DNA of 64,000 nucleotides, from contig CACHGH010000003.1 in the NCBI GenBank assembly GCA_902579215.1, positions 20,868-84,867 of the forward strand, read 5' to 3'. The notes below the pieces were generated by a model. That model ran no database searches and was not told the origin of the DNA. It worked only from the letters and a program-made list of their open reading frames with translations. This stretch comes from an uncultured Pelagibacteraceae bacterium. Its GTDB lineage: Bacteria; Pseudomonadota; Alphaproteobacteria; Pelagibacterales; Pelagibacteraceae. This document shows positions 24,664 to 33,418 of the stretch, piece by piece (position 1 is the stretch's first letter; every line of letters starts with the position of its first letter). The translations under genes were made by a program, and so were the position numbers.

Positions 24664-24927
24664 ATGTCAAAACAAGCACAACACTGGGAAAAAACTAGAG
24701 GTTTGCTATTTGTAACTTTAGCAATCTGGTTTGTTTTCTCAATAGGCATCTTTTTCTTTGGAGCCGAAATGGAAGCATCTAGTTTTAGACCTCTAGGATA
24801 TCCTTTGTCATATTATATGACATGTCAAGGGTCGCTTGGAATTTTTGTAATACTAATTTTCTGGTTTGCAAATAGACAAGAAAAAATAGATGAAGAATTT
24901 GGTTTTACCGAAAGAGAGGATGACTAA
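24664..24927 (+). CDS. DUF4212 small subunit of a sodium:solute symporter
   Basis: An 87-aa membrane protein with two hydrophobic segments (about residues 17-36 and 50-70) and the DUF4212 signatures THWEKTRGLLFVTLAIW-like HWEKTRGLLFV and PLSYYMTCQGSLGIFVILIFW. DUF4212 proteins are the small partner of VC_2705-type sodium:solute symporters and are encoded directly before them, as here (stop TAA abuts the next ATG). The two probably form one transporter in the inner membrane. Confidence 0.92.
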   Translation: MSKQAQHWEKTRGLLFVTLAIWFVFSIGIFFFGAEMEASSFRPLGYPLSYYMTCQGSLGIFVILIFWFANRQEKIDEEFGFTEREDD

Positions 24928-26748
24928 ATGATTAAAGGAAAATTTATAGATAATTTGCCTAAGGTTTATGGGATATATACTGGAGGTTTCCTTGTATTCA
25001 TAATCTTAATGGCAATAGCAGAGCAAGCAGGTATGACTGCTAAGGCAATAGGAATTGCTTTTGTAGCATTCACTGTTGGTATCTATGCACTTATTGGTTA
25101 TCTATCACGTACACTTCAACTTGACGCTTATTACGTAGCGGGAAGACAAGTTCCTACCGTATTCAACGGAATGGCTACCGCAGCAGACTGGATGTCTGGT
25201 GCATCATTCGTTGCAATGGCAGGTGGAATATACTTCAAAGGCTATGGATATATGGCGTTGTTAGTTGGATGGACAGGTGGATATGTACTAGTTGCTTCAT
25301 TACTAGCACCTTACTTAAGAAAATTTGGATGTTATACGGTCCCAGATTTTATAGGTACAAGGTATGGTGGTAACGTAGCTAGAGTATGTGCAGTAATCGT
25401 ATTAACAGTTGCTTCATTTACTTATGTGACTGCTCAAATTAATGCAACAGGAACAATTGCTTCTGTAGCATTGGATATTCCATTTGAGATAGCAGTTTAT
25501 ATAGGACTTGCAGGTATACTTATATGTTCAATGCTAGGAGGAATGCGTGCAGTAACCTGGACGCAAGTTGCCCAATATATTGTTTTAATTATTGCATACT
25601 TAATACCAGTATTCTGGATAAGTAATAAAATGGGCGCTGGATTCTTTCCACATGTAATGTTAGCGGATGAGGTTGCTAGAATTGCTGATCTTGAAAGCCA
25701 ATTTGGCCTTGGAACAGTTAAAAATTCTGCAGCTGATTTAGCTACAGTGCCAAAAGGTTTGGCTGGTATAACTAAAGCTCACTCTTCAGTTAATGCTACA
25801 CCTTGGGCATTTATTTCATTAGCGGTATGTATGATGGCTGGAACAGCATCATTACCTCACGTTATGATGAGATATTTTACAACTCCAAGCGTAAAATCAG
25901 CTAGAAGATCAGTAGGTTGGTCATTATTCTTTATATTCCTACTTTACTCTTCTGCGCCGATGTTAGCGACTTTATCAAAACTATCATTGATGGACCCAAC
26001 ACTTTCGACAGGAATTATTGGTAAATCAATAGCAGATGTTCAAGCATTAGATTGGTACCAAAACTGGAACCAAGCAAACTTAATGTTTGTAAGCGACTTT
26101 AACGGAAATGGAACTCTTGAGTTAAATGAGTTTTTCATGGGTGGTAAAGCCGTTGTGTTAGCAACACCAGAAATTGCAGGATTACCATATGTAATCTCAG
26201 GTCTGGTTGCTGCTGGAGGTATGGCTGCTGCCATGAGTACTGCTGATGGTTTGGTTCTAGCGATTGCAAACGCTTTGTCTCATGACTTATATTATAAGAT
26301 CATTGACCCTAAAGCAGAAACTAAGAAAAGACTAATTGTTGCAAGGGTACTACTTTTCATAATTGGTTTTGCCGGAGCGTCTATTGCTGCTCTTGAAATT
26401 CAAGGTATCTTAGGTTCGGTTATATGGGCTTTTGACTTTGCTATGTCAGGATTGTTCTTCCCACTTGTATTAGGAGTATGGTGGAAGAGAGCAAACGCAC
26501 AGGGTGCTATTGCAGGAATGCTTCTAGGTCTAATCTCTGGTACAGCGTATCTAGTTTGGGTACGTAATGGTGGAGCTGGATTCTGGGGTGTAACTCAACT
26601 TACATTTGGAATAGTTGGATCATTAGTTAGTTTGGTATCTATGATAGTTGTTAGTTTAATGACACCTGCACCAGATGCTGCAACTCAAAGAATGGTTGAT
26701 GAAGTACGTATACCAAGCGGTAGAACAGTACTTGGAAAACAACATTAA
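24928..26748 (+). CDS. Sodium:solute symporter (VC_2705/ActP-like), probably acetate
   Basis: A 606-aa SSS-family transporter with about 13 membrane segments. Family markers include YYVAGRQVPTVFNGMATAADWMSG (around residue 70; motifs YYVAGRQVP and ATAADWMS), LGGMRAVTWTQVAQY and SGLVAAGGMAAAMSTADGL (about 430). Residues 390-401 form a canonical 12-residue EF-hand loop (D-F-N-G-N-G-T-L-E-L-N-E). The pairing with DUF4212 and the nearby acs make acetate or another short carboxylate the likely substrate. A hairpin terminator follows the stop. Confidence 0.92.
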   Translation: MIKGKFIDNLPKVYGIYTGGFLVFIILMAIAEQAGMTAKAIGIAFVAFTVGIYALIGYLSRTLQLDAYYVAGRQVPTVFNGMATAADWMSGASFVAMAGGIYFKGYGYMALLVGWTGGYVLVASLLAPYLRKFGCYTVPDFIGTRYGGNVARVCAVIVLTVASFTYVTAQINATGTIASVALDIPFEIAVYIGLAGILICSMLGGMRAVTWTQVAQYIVLIIAYLIPVFWISNKMGAGFFPHVMLADEVARIADLESQFGLGTVKNSAADLATVPKGLAGITKAHSSVNATPWAFISLAVCMMAGTASLPHVMMRYFTTPSVKSARRSVGWSLFFIFLLYSSAPMLATLSKLSLMDPTLSTGIIGKSIADVQALDWYQNWNQANLMFVSDFNGNGTLELNEFFMGGKAVVLATPEIAGLPYVISGLVAAGGMAAAMSTADGLVLAIANALSHDLYYKIIDPKAETKKRLIVARVLLFIIGFAGASIAALEIQGILGSVIWAFDFAMSGLFFPLVLGVWWKRANAQGAIAGMLLGLISGTAYLVWVRNGGAGFWGVTQLTFGIVGSLVSLVSMIVVSLMTPAPDAATQRMVDEVRIPSGRTVLGKQH

Positions 26749-26762
26749 ATAAATTTCATTTT

Positions 26763-26789
26763 AAGGGGCGAATTTTTTCGCCCCTTTTA
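26763..26789 (+). terminator. Rho-independent terminator after the symporter gene
   Basis: AAGGGGCGAA (26763-26772) pairs perfectly with TTCGCCCCTT (26777-26786) around a TTTT loop, followed by more T. It is the strongest hairpin I noticed in the window and ends the DUF4212-symporter transcript. Confidence 0.9.
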
Positions 26790-26811
26790 TATTAAGAATT
26801 TTTAGTCTCTT

Positions 26812-27162
26812 ATGTCTGCAAACTTTCATCCGCTGGTATATTTTATTGATTATGTAATGGGAGTTATTATGTGGACATTAATCGGTAGGGTTGGGATGAA
26901 TATCTTTCAAAAAGAGGACTCCGAGTTCTTTTTTATGAAAGCGTTTGTGAAACTAACAGATCCATTAATAAAATTATTTCAACCTATAACCCCATCATTT
27001 ATAATAAAGCCAATTGTCCCTCTTTATGTAGCTTGGTTTTTTTATATGTTTAGGTTTTACCTTATGCCGTATTTATTGGGGTATTCTGTTATGGGAATGC
27101 TATCATTTCCTCTAGAAAGTGACATTGCAATACAAATTTACCAAATTTTTGGAAAAAATTAA
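26812..27162 (+). CDS. Small membrane protein, possibly YggT-like
   Basis: A 116-aa protein with hydrophobic segments at about residues 8-25, 58-72 and 78-95. The segment KLTDPLIKLFQPITPSFIIKPIVPLYVAW is reminiscent of the YggT pattern (DP..K.. R..P....P.V..L), but the match is partial. No family is certain. It follows the symporter terminator, so it must have its own promoter, and is 43 bp upstream of rpe. Confidence 0.65.
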   Translation: MSANFHPLVYFIDYVMGVIMWTLIGRVGMNIFQKEDSEFFFMKAFVKLTDPLIKLFQPITPSFIIKPIVPLYVAWFFYMFRFYLMPYLLGYSVMGMLSFPLESDIAIQIYQIFGKN

Positions 27163-27205
27163 TTCAAATTAAAAAACAAAATTGATACTAGTATTCTAGC
27201 AATCA

Positions 27206-27865
27206 ATGAAAAAAATAAAAATATCACCATCTATCCTGTCGGCTGATTTTAGTCAGTTAGGTAGTGAAATAAAAAGATTAGAGGAAGGTGGAGCCGATAT
27301 GATACATGTTGATGTAATGGATGGACATTTTGTTCCTAACTTAACAATAGGGCCACCAGTAATTAAAAATTTGAGAAAATATACCAATATACCTTTTGAT
27401 GTTCATTTAATGATTTCTCCAGTTCATAAATATATTAAGGATTATGCTGATGCTGGAGCAGATATAATTACAATTCATCCAGAGGCAACAGATTCTTTAG
27501 AAGATTCGATAAAAGAAATTAGAAATTACAAAAAGAAAGTTGGTGTTTCTTTAAATCCAGATACTAAATTAGAAGTTATAGAAAAAAATTTAGATAAAAT
27601 AGATTTAGTATTAATTATGAGTGTGCATCCAGGATTTGGAGGACAGAAGTTTATTTCAGATGTTTTAAATAAAATTAAAGATTTAAGTAATATTAAAAAA
27701 GAAAGAAAATTAGAATTTGATATAGAAGTAGATGGTGGAATTAATTTTTCTAATTCGAAAGATGTAATAAATGCAGGTGCAAATATATTGGTATCTGGAA
27801 CTACAGTCTTTAGAGAAAATAATGGAGATTTAAAAAAAAATATTAAAACGCTTAAATTATTTTAG
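27206..27865 (+). CDS. rpe: Ribulose-phosphate 3-epimerase
   Basis: A 219-aa TIM-barrel enzyme converting ribulose-5-P and xylulose-5-P in the pentose-phosphate pathway. Signatures are SPSILSADFSQLG at the start, MIHVDVMDGHFVPNLTIGP (about 33), VHLMI (about 68), MSVHPGFGGQKF (about 141) and EVDGGIN (about 176). All metal-ligand positions (His, Asp, His, Asp) seem present. The heparinase-like gene follows 3 nt after the stop. Confidence 0.95.
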   Translation: MKKIKISPSILSADFSQLGSEIKRLEEGGADMIHVDVMDGHFVPNLTIGPPVIKNLRKYTNIPFDVHLMISPVHKYIKDYADAGADIITIHPEATDSLEDSIKEIRNYKKKVGVSLNPDTKLEVIEKNLDKIDLVLIMSVHPGFGGQKFISDVLNKIKDLSNIKKERKLEFDIEVDGGINFSNSKDVINAGANILVSGTTVFRENNGDLKKNIKTLKLF

Positions 27866-27868
27866 CAG

Positions 27869-29497
27869 ATGGTTATAAGAAATTCTTTGAATTTTATTAA
27901 TGAATTTTTTTTTTATATATCAAACCAAATAAGAAAAATTTATTTAAATTCAAATTTTTATAATAAAAAAATATCAAAAATAGATAATAAGATTTTAGAG
28001 TATAAACCCAGTTTGAATATTTTAAGCTGTCTAGTTAAATACGATAAAAAAAGAAAAAAAATAGATGATTTTTTTCTTAATTCAATTTGGACAAATTCAT
28101 CAATAAAAGAAAAGGATTATAAAAAATTACATAATTTTTTTTGGTTGTTTAGTCTTGATCTAAAATCATCTAAAAAGATTACACAATCAATAATATTAAA
28201 TTGGATTGAAAATAACCAAAACTATAATCGAAAAAACTGGGAGATAGATACTCTTTCAAAAAGAATAATTTCTTGGATTTCAAATTCAACACTCACTTAT
28301 GAAGAAAGTAATAACGATTTTAAAGAAAAATTTAATTATATTGTTAAAAAACAAATTAATCATTTAATTAATGAGATAGGTAGATCAGACTTGGTAAATG
28401 ATAAAATGATCGGATGTTCTGCTATTATTTTAACTGGTCTTTCATACAAAGATGATAAAGTTTTAAATTACGGTTTAAAATTATTAAAAAAAATTTCCGA
28501 TGTATCATTTGATAATGAAGGTTTCCCTAAATCTAGAAGTTTAAGACAATTAATATTCTATTTGAAATACTTTGTTCTAATTCGAGAATTATTAAAAGAG
28601 TCTCAGAATGAAATACCAGAATATTTAGATGAGAATATTTATTACCTCGGACAGGCTTATAATTTTATATGGCAAACAAATAAAACAAGTTTTTTATTCA
28701 ATGGAAATCATGAAATAAATCATTCAGATTTTGATAAGTATTTGCAAACTCAGGGTTATAAATTTAAAAATCAAAGCAATGAAATTGGGGGTTATTCAAT
28801 AATAAAAAGTAAAAATATTACATTAGCAATTGATCTTGGTTCTTCACCTGATAAAAAATTTTCTAATAATTACCAAACAGGTCCATTATCTTTTGAGTTA
28901 ATTTTTCTTGGAAAAAAACTCATAACAAATTCAGGTTATTTTCAAAACTACAAACATAGATTAAATAACATTTCAAGGTCAACTGCCAGTCATTCAACTT
29001 TAACAATAGATAATAATTCTGTTTGTCATTTTAACAGAGATAAGGACGGCAATCCTATAATTGATAAGGGATTTAAAACTTTTAATAAAAAAATAATTCA
29101 AGAAAAAGATTATCTGAGTGTAACTGGATCTCATGATGGATATCAAAAAAAATATGGAATAATCCACGAAAGGGAAATACAGGTTTATCCTGATATAAAT
29201 AAATTGATCGGCATTGATAAACTAATAAAAAAGAAAAATTCTAAGTCATACAACTTTGAAATTAGATTTCACTTTATGCCAGAAACAAAAGTTACAAAAA
29301 CACAAGATGGTAAGGCAGTTTTAATAGAAATGGACAATTCGGGATGGAAATTTTCCTGCTCTGATCATTTAATAGATATTGAAACTGGATTGTATTTTGG
29401 TAAAAAAAACTCATTCACTGAAAATCTAAATTTATTTTTATCAGGTGTGACTATAAACTCCAATCAAACTATAAAGTGGGAAATTGAAAAAATTTAA
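27869..29497 (+). CDS. Heparinase II/III family protein
   Basis: A 542-aa protein with an alpha-helical N-terminal part (KNWEIDTLSKRIISWI at about 122, a family-type motif) and a beta-rich C-terminal heparinase II/III domain: FSNNYQTGPLSFEL, SRSTASHSTLTIDNNS (about 370) and ITGSHDGY-like VTGSHDGYQKKYGIIHERE (about 414). The lyase role is inferred from the family; in alphaproteobacteria this gene is commonly beside purH and is cytoplasmic by appearance (no signal peptide). Its substrate is unknown. Its stop overlaps the purH start by 1 nt. Confidence 0.85.
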   Translation: MVIRNSLNFINEFFFYISNQIRKIYLNSNFYNKKISKIDNKILEYKPSLNILSCLVKYDKKRKKIDDFFLNSIWTNSSIKEKDYKKLHNFFWLFSLDLKSSKKITQSIILNWIENNQNYNRKNWEIDTLSKRIISWISNSTLTYEESNNDFKEKFNYIVKKQINHLINEIGRSDLVNDKMIGCSAIILTGLSYKDDKVLNYGLKLLKKISDVSFDNEGFPKSRSLRQLIFYLKYFVLIRELLKESQNEIPEYLDENIYYLGQAYNFIWQTNKTSFLFNGNHEINHSDFDKYLQTQGYKFKNQSNEIGGYSIIKSKNITLAIDLGSSPDKKFSNNYQTGPLSFELIFLGKKLITNSGYFQNYKHRLNNISRSTASHSTLTIDNNSVCHFNRDKDGNPIIDKGFKTFNKKIIQEKDYLSVTGSHDGYQKKYGIIHEREIQVYPDINKLIGIDKLIKKKNSKSYNFEIRFHFMPETKVTKTQDGKAVLIEMDNSGWKFSCSDHLIDIETGLYFGKKNSFTENLNLFLSGVTINSNQTIKWEIEKI

Positions 29498-31038
29498 TGA
29501 GAAAAGTAAAAAAAGCTTTAATTTCTGTATCAGATAAATCTAATTTAAAATCTGTATTAAAAATTTTAAGAAAAAATAAAATTGAAATAATAAGCTCCGG
29601 TGGAACCTATAAAGAAATTATAAAATTAGGTTTTGATTGTTTAGAAGTATCTAAATATACAGGATTCCCAGAAATAATGGATGGTAGAATTAAAACTTTA
29701 CATCCCAAAATTCATGCAGGAATTTTAGTAAATAGAAAAAAAAAATCACATTTGAGAGATTTAAAAAAAAATAAATTTTACGAAATAGATTTAGTAATTG
29801 TGAATTTTTATCCATTTGAGGAAATTTTAAATTTAAAAAAAAACCAAAGCAAAATTATAGAGAATATTGATATTGGTGGACCCACAATGGTCCGTGCTGC
29901 AGCAAAAAATTTTAATGATGTGACGGTTGTTACAAATACAAAGCAATATCGAGAATTAATTTCTGAATTATCAAAAAATAAAGGATCTACTAGCCTCGTT
30001 TTTAGACAAAAAATGTCATCTGAAGCTTTTTCTGAGACGGCTTATTATGACTCGGTAATTTCGAATTATTTCAATATAAAAACAAATAATAAATTTCCAA
30101 ATAAAAAACTAATTTATGGAAATTTAATTGAAAAATTAAGATATGGTGAAAATCCTCACCAAAATGCAGGGATTTATTCTAATAAAAATAATTTAGGCTT
30201 AAAAAAATTAAATGGGAAACAATTAAGCTACAATAATTATAATGACATTTTTTCTGCACTTTTAATATCAAAATCCCTTCCAAAAAATTCAGGTGTTGTA
30301 ATTGTTAAACATGCAAATCCATGTGGAGTCTCAAGCAATAAAAATAAAATTAAAAGCTATCAGTTAGCTTTAAAATGTGACCCCGTAAGCGCTTTTGGAG
30401 GAATTGTATCTTGTAATTTTAAAATAAATAAAAAATTAGCAATTGAGCTTAATAAACAATTTTTTGAGGTTATTATAGGAAAAGGAATTGATAGAGTTGC
30501 TTTAAAATTATTAAGTAAAAAGAAAAATTTAAGAATAATTGACTCAACGAATCTTAAATCAAATGAAATGTATAATATTATATCAAACTTTGACACTTTG
30601 TTACTTCAAACTTTAGATAATAAAGTTTTTACCAAAAAAGATTTTAATGTTGTATCTAAAAAAAAACCAAGTACAAAAATGCTAAAAGATCTAATTTTTG
30701 CTTTTAATGTTTGTAGGTATGTTAAATCAAATGCAATTGTTTTAACAAGCGAAGATTCAACTATAGGTATTGGATCAGGCCAACCAAGTAGATTGGACAG
30801 TTGTAAAATTGCTATTGAAAAAATGAAAAAATTTTATAATTCAAAAAATAAAGATCAAATTTTAGCAGCCTCTGATGCCTTTTTTCCTTTTGTTGATGGC
30901 ATTGAAACTTTAGTACAAGCAGGAATTTCTGCAATAATTCAACCATCAGGATCAATTAGAGATAAAGAAATAATTAAATTTGCAAATCAGACAGGTACTA
31001 TTTTAGTTTTTTCAAAAACTAGACACTTTAGACATTAA
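29497..31038 (+). CDS. purH: Bifunctional AICAR transformylase/IMP cyclohydrolase
   Basis: A 513-aa enzyme for the last two steps of IMP synthesis. The N-terminal MGS-like cyclohydrolase domain has SSGGTYKEI (about 32), VSKYTGFPEIMDGRIKTLHPKIH (about 51; motifs EIMDGRIKTLHPK) and NIDIGGPTMVRAAAKN. The transformylase part has RYGENPHQNAG (about 215), VKHANPCGVSS (about 268) and the C-terminal DAFFPFVDGIE. Length is normal. It starts on the last base of the heparinase-like gene and converges with phhB by 4 nt. Confidence 0.96.
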   Translation: MRKVKKALISVSDKSNLKSVLKILRKNKIEIISSGGTYKEIIKLGFDCLEVSKYTGFPEIMDGRIKTLHPKIHAGILVNRKKKSHLRDLKKNKFYEIDLVIVNFYPFEEILNLKKNQSKIIENIDIGGPTMVRAAAKNFNDVTVVTNTKQYRELISELSKNKGSTSLVFRQKMSSEAFSETAYYDSVISNYFNIKTNNKFPNKKLIYGNLIEKLRYGENPHQNAGIYSNKNNLGLKKLNGKQLSYNNYNDIFSALLISKSLPKNSGVVIVKHANPCGVSSNKNKIKSYQLALKCDPVSAFGGIVSCNFKINKKLAIELNKQFFEVIIGKGIDRVALKLLSKKKNLRIIDSTNLKSNEMYNIISNFDTLLLQTLDNKVFTKKDFNVVSKKKPSTKMLKDLIFAFNVCRYVKSNAIVLTSEDSTIGIGSGQPSRLDSCKIAIEKMKKFYNSKNKDQILAASDAFFPFVDGIETLVQAGISAIIQPSGSIRDKEIIKFANQTGTILVFSKTRHFRH

Positions 31039-31373
31039 GATATTTTATCAACTTTTGCAGCTAAGACAAAATCACTTTCATGTAATCCCTTTATAGCATG
31101 AGTAAAAATTTTAATTTCAGCATAACCCCATCCATAGTAAATGTCTGGATGATGTCCTTCTTTTTCAGCAATTTCTCCTACCTTGTTAACGAAATTTTGA
31201 CTTTCTAAAAAATTTTTAAAATTGAATTTTTTGATCAAATAATATATTTTTGAATTATCAGCTTTTACCTCCCAGCCATCAACTTTTTTTAAATACTTAT
31301 GTATTTCAGTTATATCAAAACTTGGAATATTGCCTTCACAAGGAATACATTTTTTATCTGCTAAATCACTCAT
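31035..31373 (-). CDS. phhB: Pterin-4a-carbinolamine dehydratase
   Basis: A 112-aa enzyme of the PCD/DCoH family. The active-site motif EGHHPDIYYGW (about 71-81), with the two conserved His, and the following EIKIFTHAIKGLHESDFVLAAKV are standard. The enzyme recycles 4a-hydroxytetrahydrobiopterin; bacterial members without a phenylalanine hydroxylase neighbour may serve other pterin functions. Two Cys near the N-terminus (DKKCIPC) are a common feature of bacterial members. It lies between purH (convergent, 4-nt overlap) and the tRNA gene. Confidence 0.93.
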   Translation of the reverse strand: MSDLADKKCIPCEGNIPSFDITEIHKYLKKVDGWEVKADNSKIYYLIKKFNFKNFLESQNFVNKVGEIAEKEGHHPDIYYGWGYAEIKIFTHAIKGLHESDFVLAAKVDKIS

Positions 31374-31387
31374 ATAAATTTATTTTT

Positions 31388-31462
31388 TGGAGCGGGCAAT
31401 GGGACTTGAACCCACGACCTTCTCGTTGGCAACGAGACGCTCTACCACTGAGCTACGCCCGC
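31388..31462 (-). tRNA. tRNA-Gly (anticodon GCC)
   Basis: On the minus strand the cloverleaf begins GCGGGCG (31462) and pairs with TGCCCGC before the discriminator T; an encoded CCA follows (31388-31390). The D arm has GTAGCTCAGTGGTAGAGC, the anticodon stem CTCGTT-GCC-AACGAG gives anticodon GCC, and the T arm holds GGTTCAAGTCC. All arms pair well. It is the only tRNA in the window. Confidence 0.97.
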
Positions 31463-31605
31463 TTATTTAAAACTGATTATAGTTAGAGGTTTTTTCTAAT
31501 GCAAGCAACAATTAAAGTTTCATTTTTGTTAAAAATAAAATGATTGTATTATTTTTTGTTGTCATAAGTAAATTTTGATTTAATTTGTTAATTATATAAA
31601 TTTTT

Positions 31606-32250
31606 ATGAAAAAAATAGAAGAATTACCTAATAAAATTCCTGTTTTCCCACTATCTAATTTTATTATTTTTCCTGAAATTACTGTTCCACTGAATATATT
31701 TGAGCCAAGATATATTAGTATGGTTGACGACTCGATGAAAAATTCACGAATGATAGGAATGATACAACCAAAAAAAAATTCTAATACTCAAAACCCAGAA
31801 TTATTTGACATTGGTTGTTTAGGAAAAATTACTAGTTTTAACGAAACAGATGATGGAAGATATTTAATTGTACTAAATGGTTTAAGTCGTTTCAAAATAC
31901 AAAAGGAAGTTCAAAATAATAAACTCTATAGAGAATTTGAAGTAAGTTTTAACGATTATAGAAATGATATAAATACAAAGAAAGAAGAGATTAAATTTTC
32001 TGATCTTGAGCTTATTTTTAAAAATTTAAAATCATTATTTGAAAAAAATGGTTATTTAATTAATTGGGAAGAATTAAAAAAGCAGTCTTTAAATCAGACA
32101 ATTAATACATTGGCAATGGCATCACCTTTTTCAATAGAAGAAAAGCAAGCTTTGCTTGAAACAGAAAATTTAAGTACAAGAAAAAAAAAATTAGAAGAAA
32201 TTTTAAAAATTTATTCTGTAGACAACTTTAATAATACTACAGTTCAATAA
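31606..32250 (+). CDS. LON peptidase substrate-binding domain protein
   Basis: A 214-aa protein made only of the Lon N-terminal (substrate-binding) domain, without the ATPase or protease parts. It starts with the hallmark IPVFPLSNFIIFPEITVPLNIFEPRY (motifs IPVFPLSNFIIFP and PLNIFEPRY), followed by IGCLGKITSFNETDDGRYLIVLNG at about 70. The C-terminal half is helical and ends with the family's FSIEEKQALLE. Such stand-alone proteins are widespread in alphaproteobacteria, with unknown function. It converges with the UbiH-like gene. Confidence 0.92.
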   Translation: MKKIEELPNKIPVFPLSNFIIFPEITVPLNIFEPRYISMVDDSMKNSRMIGMIQPKKNSNTQNPELFDIGCLGKITSFNETDDGRYLIVLNGLSRFKIQKEVQNNKLYREFEVSFNDYRNDINTKKEEIKFSDLELIFKNLKSLFEKNGYLINWEELKKQSLNQTINTLAMASPFSIEEKQALLETENLSTRKKKLEEILKIYSVDNFNNTTVQ

Positions 32251-32257
32251 ATACAGT

Positions 32258-33355
32258 CTAAAACATCAAACCTTGATCAGCATATTTTTTTGCGATCTCA
32301 TTAAAATATTTATTTTTTCCAATCAGTTTTAATATAGGGTTAAAATATTTTTTTTTACTTTTATTATCAAATTTAAAAAATTCATGAATAAAATCTACAC
32401 CTGTAGCAAAAATATAATTTAGATGTTTAGTTTTTTTTTCAAATTCTTCATATACCCCAAAATCCAACTCTAAACCAAGTTCTATACGATCCTGAATAAT
32501 TTTACTTAAGACTTTTGTATCTCTCAATGTCATATTAAATCCTTGTCCTGCAAGAGGATGGATTCTATGAATGCTGTCACCAAATGATAAAATGCTTTTA
32601 TTATAATAGTTTCTTAAAATTGAAAAATTTAATTTAAATTTCTCTACTTTGCCAAAACTTTTAATTACATAATTTTTATTATACTTTTTAATTAAATTCT
32701 TAATGTCATTGTCACTAAAATTAAATTTATCTTTAGTTATTGAATAAACAATTGATGTTTCATAATTTGAAATAGGCAGAAAAGCAATAGGTCCTATTTC
32801 TGTAAAAATTTGGATTGCTCTTAAATTATTAAAGTAATTATGTTTTATTAATGTCGTATAAGCATAACTTTCATAATCTTTAATAATTCTATTGTAAAAG
32901 TATTTTTTTGAAATTTCGTTATTAGATTCACAATTTATAATTAATTTATATTTGTTTTCTTTTATGACTTTTTCATAAAAATTTTTCTTTTTGATAAAAA
33001 TTTTTTTAAACAAAACATTTTTATTTAAATTTTCATTTAAAATTTTATAGAGATCAGCATGTTTAATTGTTGAGAAAATTGTATCACCGGAGTTATTAAA
33101 ATTAAAAATTTTATCGTTATCAATTTTGTTGTAAAAAACATCTATCCCATCTATTTTCCATATCAAATTTTTTTTAATTTTTAAGATTTTATTGTTAAAA
33201 AAATCTAAATTGTTTTTTGAAATACCAATAATTCTAGATTGATACTGAAAATTATTTTTTCTATTATGGTAAACAAAAACTTTAATATTCTTATTAACCA
33301 AGTTTTTTGCTAGCGTTAAACTAGTAATGTTATCTCCTATTAAACAAATATTCAT
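32258..33355 (-). CDS. UbiH/Coq6-family FAD-dependent monooxygenase
   Basis: A 365-aa flavoprotein of the ubiquinone-hydroxylase family. The second FAD motif FGDSIHRIHPLAGQGFNMTLRD (about 270-290; motifs GDSIHRIHPLAGQG) is intact. The N-terminal Rossmann motif, usually GxGxxG, reads IGDNITSLTLAKNL and so is degenerate. The gene is probably one of the ring hydroxylases of ubiquinone synthesis, but the exact position is unclear. It is shorter than UbiH (about 390). It diverges from ftsK with 63 bp between. Confidence 0.82.
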   Translation of the reverse strand: MNICLIGDNITSLTLAKNLVNKNIKVFVYHNRKNNFQYQSRIIGISKNNLDFFNNKILKIKKNLIWKIDGIDVFYNKIDNDKIFNFNNSGDTIFSTIKHADLYKILNENLNKNVLFKKIFIKKKNFYEKVIKENKYKLIINCESNNEISKKYFYNRIIKDYESYAYTTLIKHNYFNNLRAIQIFTEIGPIAFLPISNYETSIVYSITKDKFNFSDNDIKNLIKKYNKNYVIKSFGKVEKFKLNFSILRNYYNKSILSFGDSIHRIHPLAGQGFNMTLRDTKVLSKIIQDRIELGLELDFGVYEEFEKKTKHLNYIFATGVDFIHEFFKFDNKSKKKYFNPILKLIGKNKYFNEIAKKYADQGLMF

Positions 33356-33418
33356 ATTTAAAATTTAATTTTAACAATAATTATTAAATGATACAAAGTG
33401 ATTATCTGATTCATTTTT

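Noticed and set aside
30360-30596. Minus-strand open frame inside purH
   Set aside because: Shadow of a strongly conserved gene; the same applies to many antisense frames, for example within folD, rho, hslU, mnmG and leuS.
31250-31486. Plus-strand open frame across the tRNA-Gly gene
   Set aside because: It is antisense to phhB and the tRNA and has no protein-like pattern beyond the well-known antisense-tRNA peptide.
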